Source of the DNA: Candidatus Aminicenantes bacterium UBA2199
GTDB lineage: Bacteria; Acidobacteriota; Aminicenantia; UBA2199
NCBI GenBank assembly: GCA_002327965.1
Contig: DCVB01000124.1
Coordinates: 1 to 7,383 of the forward strand
DNA: 7,383 nt
Reading direction: 5' to 3'
Under the pieces are notes generated by a model, which saw only the letters and a program-made list of their open reading frames with translations, had not been told where the DNA came from and did no database searches. The translations under genes were made by a program, and so were the position numbers. Positions 6,121 to 7,383 of the stretch are shown here, piece by piece (the first letter of the stretch is position 1; each line of letters starts with the position of its first letter).

Positions 6121-6800
6121 GGGCCCTGCTGCTGCTCCTGCTCGCCTGGACCTCCCTGAGCCAGGAGAGCCGGCTCGAGGTGTTCGTCTCCTGCCGCGTC
6201 CCCGAGGTCTTCGGCGCCTACCGCAATTTCAATTTCCGCCAGGATGTCGTTCCCGCCGCCAACGGCCTGAACGTGAAGCTCAAGAGCCGCAGCCTGCGCC
6301 TGCTCCACCTGAACCACCGCGTCGGCGTCAATGCCGACTACCTGGCCGCCCAGGGCCCGGAGCTGCGCGGCGCTTTCGAGCAGGTTCGGATCGACGCGCT
6401 GTCCCTGGCCGATTACCTGCGCAACATCTCCCTGTTCCTCAAAAACCGCATCGCCTACGACGAGGCCGATCTGCCCCAGGAAGCGTCGGCGGTCCTGGCG
6501 CAGGGCCGGGGCCACTGCATCGGCTTCGCCAACGTCGCCCAGGCGCTGCTGGCCGTCGTGGGCATTGCCAGCCGCCCGGTGAACGGCTTCTTCCTGCGCG
6601 AGGAGGGCGGCCGCGTCGAGCCGGTGCCGCACCGCTGGCTGGAAATCGATCTGCCCGGTGGGCGGCGCGTCTTCTACGACCCGCAGTACCAGGATTTTTC
6701 CTCGCGCTACTTGGTGACCAACCCCGGCGTGGCGCTGGAAAGCATCGAGCGCTTCGTTGGGGTCGTGGTCAGCAAAAGCAAGAAAATACTGGATGAATGA
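6117..6800 (+). CDS. secreted transglutaminase-like domain protein
   Basis: A 227-residue protein with a short signal peptide (MR, then LLLLLLAW, polar SLSQES by about residue 18) but no lipobox cysteine, so likely exported to the periplasm. The core matches the transglutaminase-like papain fold: GRGHCIGFANVAQALLAVVG (130-149, nucleophile C134), PHRWLEI (171-177, H172) and VFYDPQ (185-190, D188). These form a complete Cys-His-Asp triad, so activity as a protease, amidase or transglutaminase is possible. The substrate is unknown. The start is GTG at 6117, overlapping the nusB stop (GTGA) with AAGGTG upstream inside nusB; no ATG suits better. lysS starts 9 bp after the stop. It could belong to peptidoglycan or peptide processing, but nothing here proves this. 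Confidence 0.8.
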   Translation: MRALLLLLLAWTSLSQESRLEVFVSCRVPEVFGAYRNFNFRQDVVPAANGLNVKLKSRSLRLLHLNHRVGVNADYLAAQGPELRGAFEQVRIDALSLADYLRNISLFLKNRIAYDEADLPQEASAVLAQGRGHCIGFANVAQALLAVVGIASRPVNGFFLREEGGRVEPVPHRWLEIDLPGGRRVFYDPQYQDFSSRYLVTNPGVALESIERFVGVVVSKSKKILDE

Positions 6801-6809
6801 GGTAGCCCC

Positions 6810-7383
6810 ATGGAAGAACAGTTCGCCGTTCGCCTGGAAAAGCTGAAAAAGCTCCAGCAGCTGGGGATCGACCCCTATCCCTACCGCTTCGATGTCACGC
6901 GGCGCTTCGCCGAGATCATCGCCCTGTACAAGGGGCAGGAGGCCGAGGCGCTGAAGCAGGCCGCCGCCGAGGTGCGCTGCGCCGGGCGCATCCTGGCCAT
7001 CCGCAGCATGGGCAAGAGCGTGTTCATGCACCTGTTCGACGGCGAGGAGAAGCTGCAGGTCTACGTGCGCAAGGACGAGGTCAGCGAACGCGACTTCGCC
7101 GTCAACGACCTGCTGGACATCGGCGACATCATCGGCGTGCAGGGAACGATCTTCAAGACCCGCACCGGCGAGCTCTCGGTCCTGGTCAGGGAACTGACCT
7201 TCCTGGCCAAGTCGTTCCATCCGCTGCCGGAAAAATGGCATGGCCTGCAGGACAAGGAAGTGCGTTTCCGCCAGCGTTACCTGGACATGATCGTCAATCC
7301 CGGGGCCATGGAGGTCTTCCGCAAACGCTCGCGCCTCATCCAGGCGGTACGCCGCTTTTTCCACGAGCGCGGCTACGTGGAGG
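6810..7383 (+). CDS. lysS: lysyl-tRNA synthetase, class II (5' part)
   Basis: Charges tRNA-Lys with lysine in the cytoplasm. Only the first 191 codons are present; the frame runs off the window without a stop. The visible part starts MEEQFAVRLEKLKKLQQLGIDPYPY. It covers the anticodon-binding OB-fold (about residues 55-140), with RILAIRSMGKSVFMHLFDGE, LQVYVRKD and GTIFKTRTGELSVLV. It then reaches the linker and motif 1 entry, with PLPEKWHGLQDKEVRFRQRYLDMI and FRKRSRLIQAVRRFFHERGYVE. This spacing is normal for class II LysRS. The ATG at 6810 is preceded by TGAGGT, which reuses the stop codon of the upstream gene as part of its ribosome-binding site. It is the fourth visible gene of the ribH operon. 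Confidence 0.93.
   Translation, partial: MEEQFAVRLEKLKKLQQLGIDPYPYRFDVTRRFAEIIALYKGQEAEALKQAAAEVRCAGRILAIRSMGKSVFMHLFDGEEKLQVYVRKDEVSERDFAVNDLLDIGDIIGVQGTIFKTRTGELSVLVRELTFLAKSFHPLPEKWHGLQDKEVRFRQRYLDMIVNPGAMEVFRKRSRLIQAVRRFFHERGYVE

Noticed and set aside
6078..7364. 428-codon minus-strand frame antisense to the transglutaminase-like gene and lysS
   Set aside because: It runs across two well-supported genes and shows no domain; this is a shadow of GC-rich codon use.

Overview
The window comes from a GC-rich bacterial chromosome, most likely an uncultivated Gram-negative lineage. Evidence for this is an NtrC-type sigma-54 activator, a DUF374 acyltransferase of the kind seen in LPS-making bacteria, and a secreted protein. 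The short-period repeats in the gene-free end resemble intergenic DNA I associate with deep-branching phyla such as Aminicenantota/Acidobacteriota. That placement is an impression, not a demonstration. No phage, transposase, CRISPR array, tRNA or rRNA is visible.

Layout. Positions 1-519 hold no convincing complete gene, only a possible 3' gene end at 1-49. This AT-rich stretch is built largely from short tandem arrays with 6-, 7- or 8-bp units, one of which recurs in inverted orientation. Positions 520-5122 are a leftward five-gene cluster. In transcription order it encodes a sigma-54 response regulator, a DUF374/LPLAT acyltransferase, 6-phosphofructokinase, thymidylate kinase and a LarE-like sulfur transferase. 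Genes overlap or abut, except for a 67-bp gap before pfk that carries a hairpin/U-tract structure. Positions 5123-5251 are a compact divergent promoter region. From 5252 to the window end a rightward operon encodes lumazine synthase (ribH), NusB, a secreted transglutaminase-like protein and lysyl-tRNA synthetase (cut by the window edge).

How the genes work together. The rightward operon is housekeeping: riboflavin synthesis, rRNA antitermination and tRNA charging, with an uncharacterised secreted transglutaminase-fold protein translationally coupled inside it. The leftward cluster mixes regulation, envelope lipid chemistry, glycolysis, dTTP synthesis and a sulfur-transfer enzyme. The tight packing suggests co-transcription, but no shared pathway is obvious.

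Most notable points: the mosaic of 6/7/8-mer tandem arrays, back-to-back consensus-like promoters that predict a leaderless mRNA for the regulator, a divergent LarE without LarB/LarC nearby, an attenuator-like element before pfk, and the transglutaminase-like gene between nusB and lysS. I did not find a clearly new multi-gene system.
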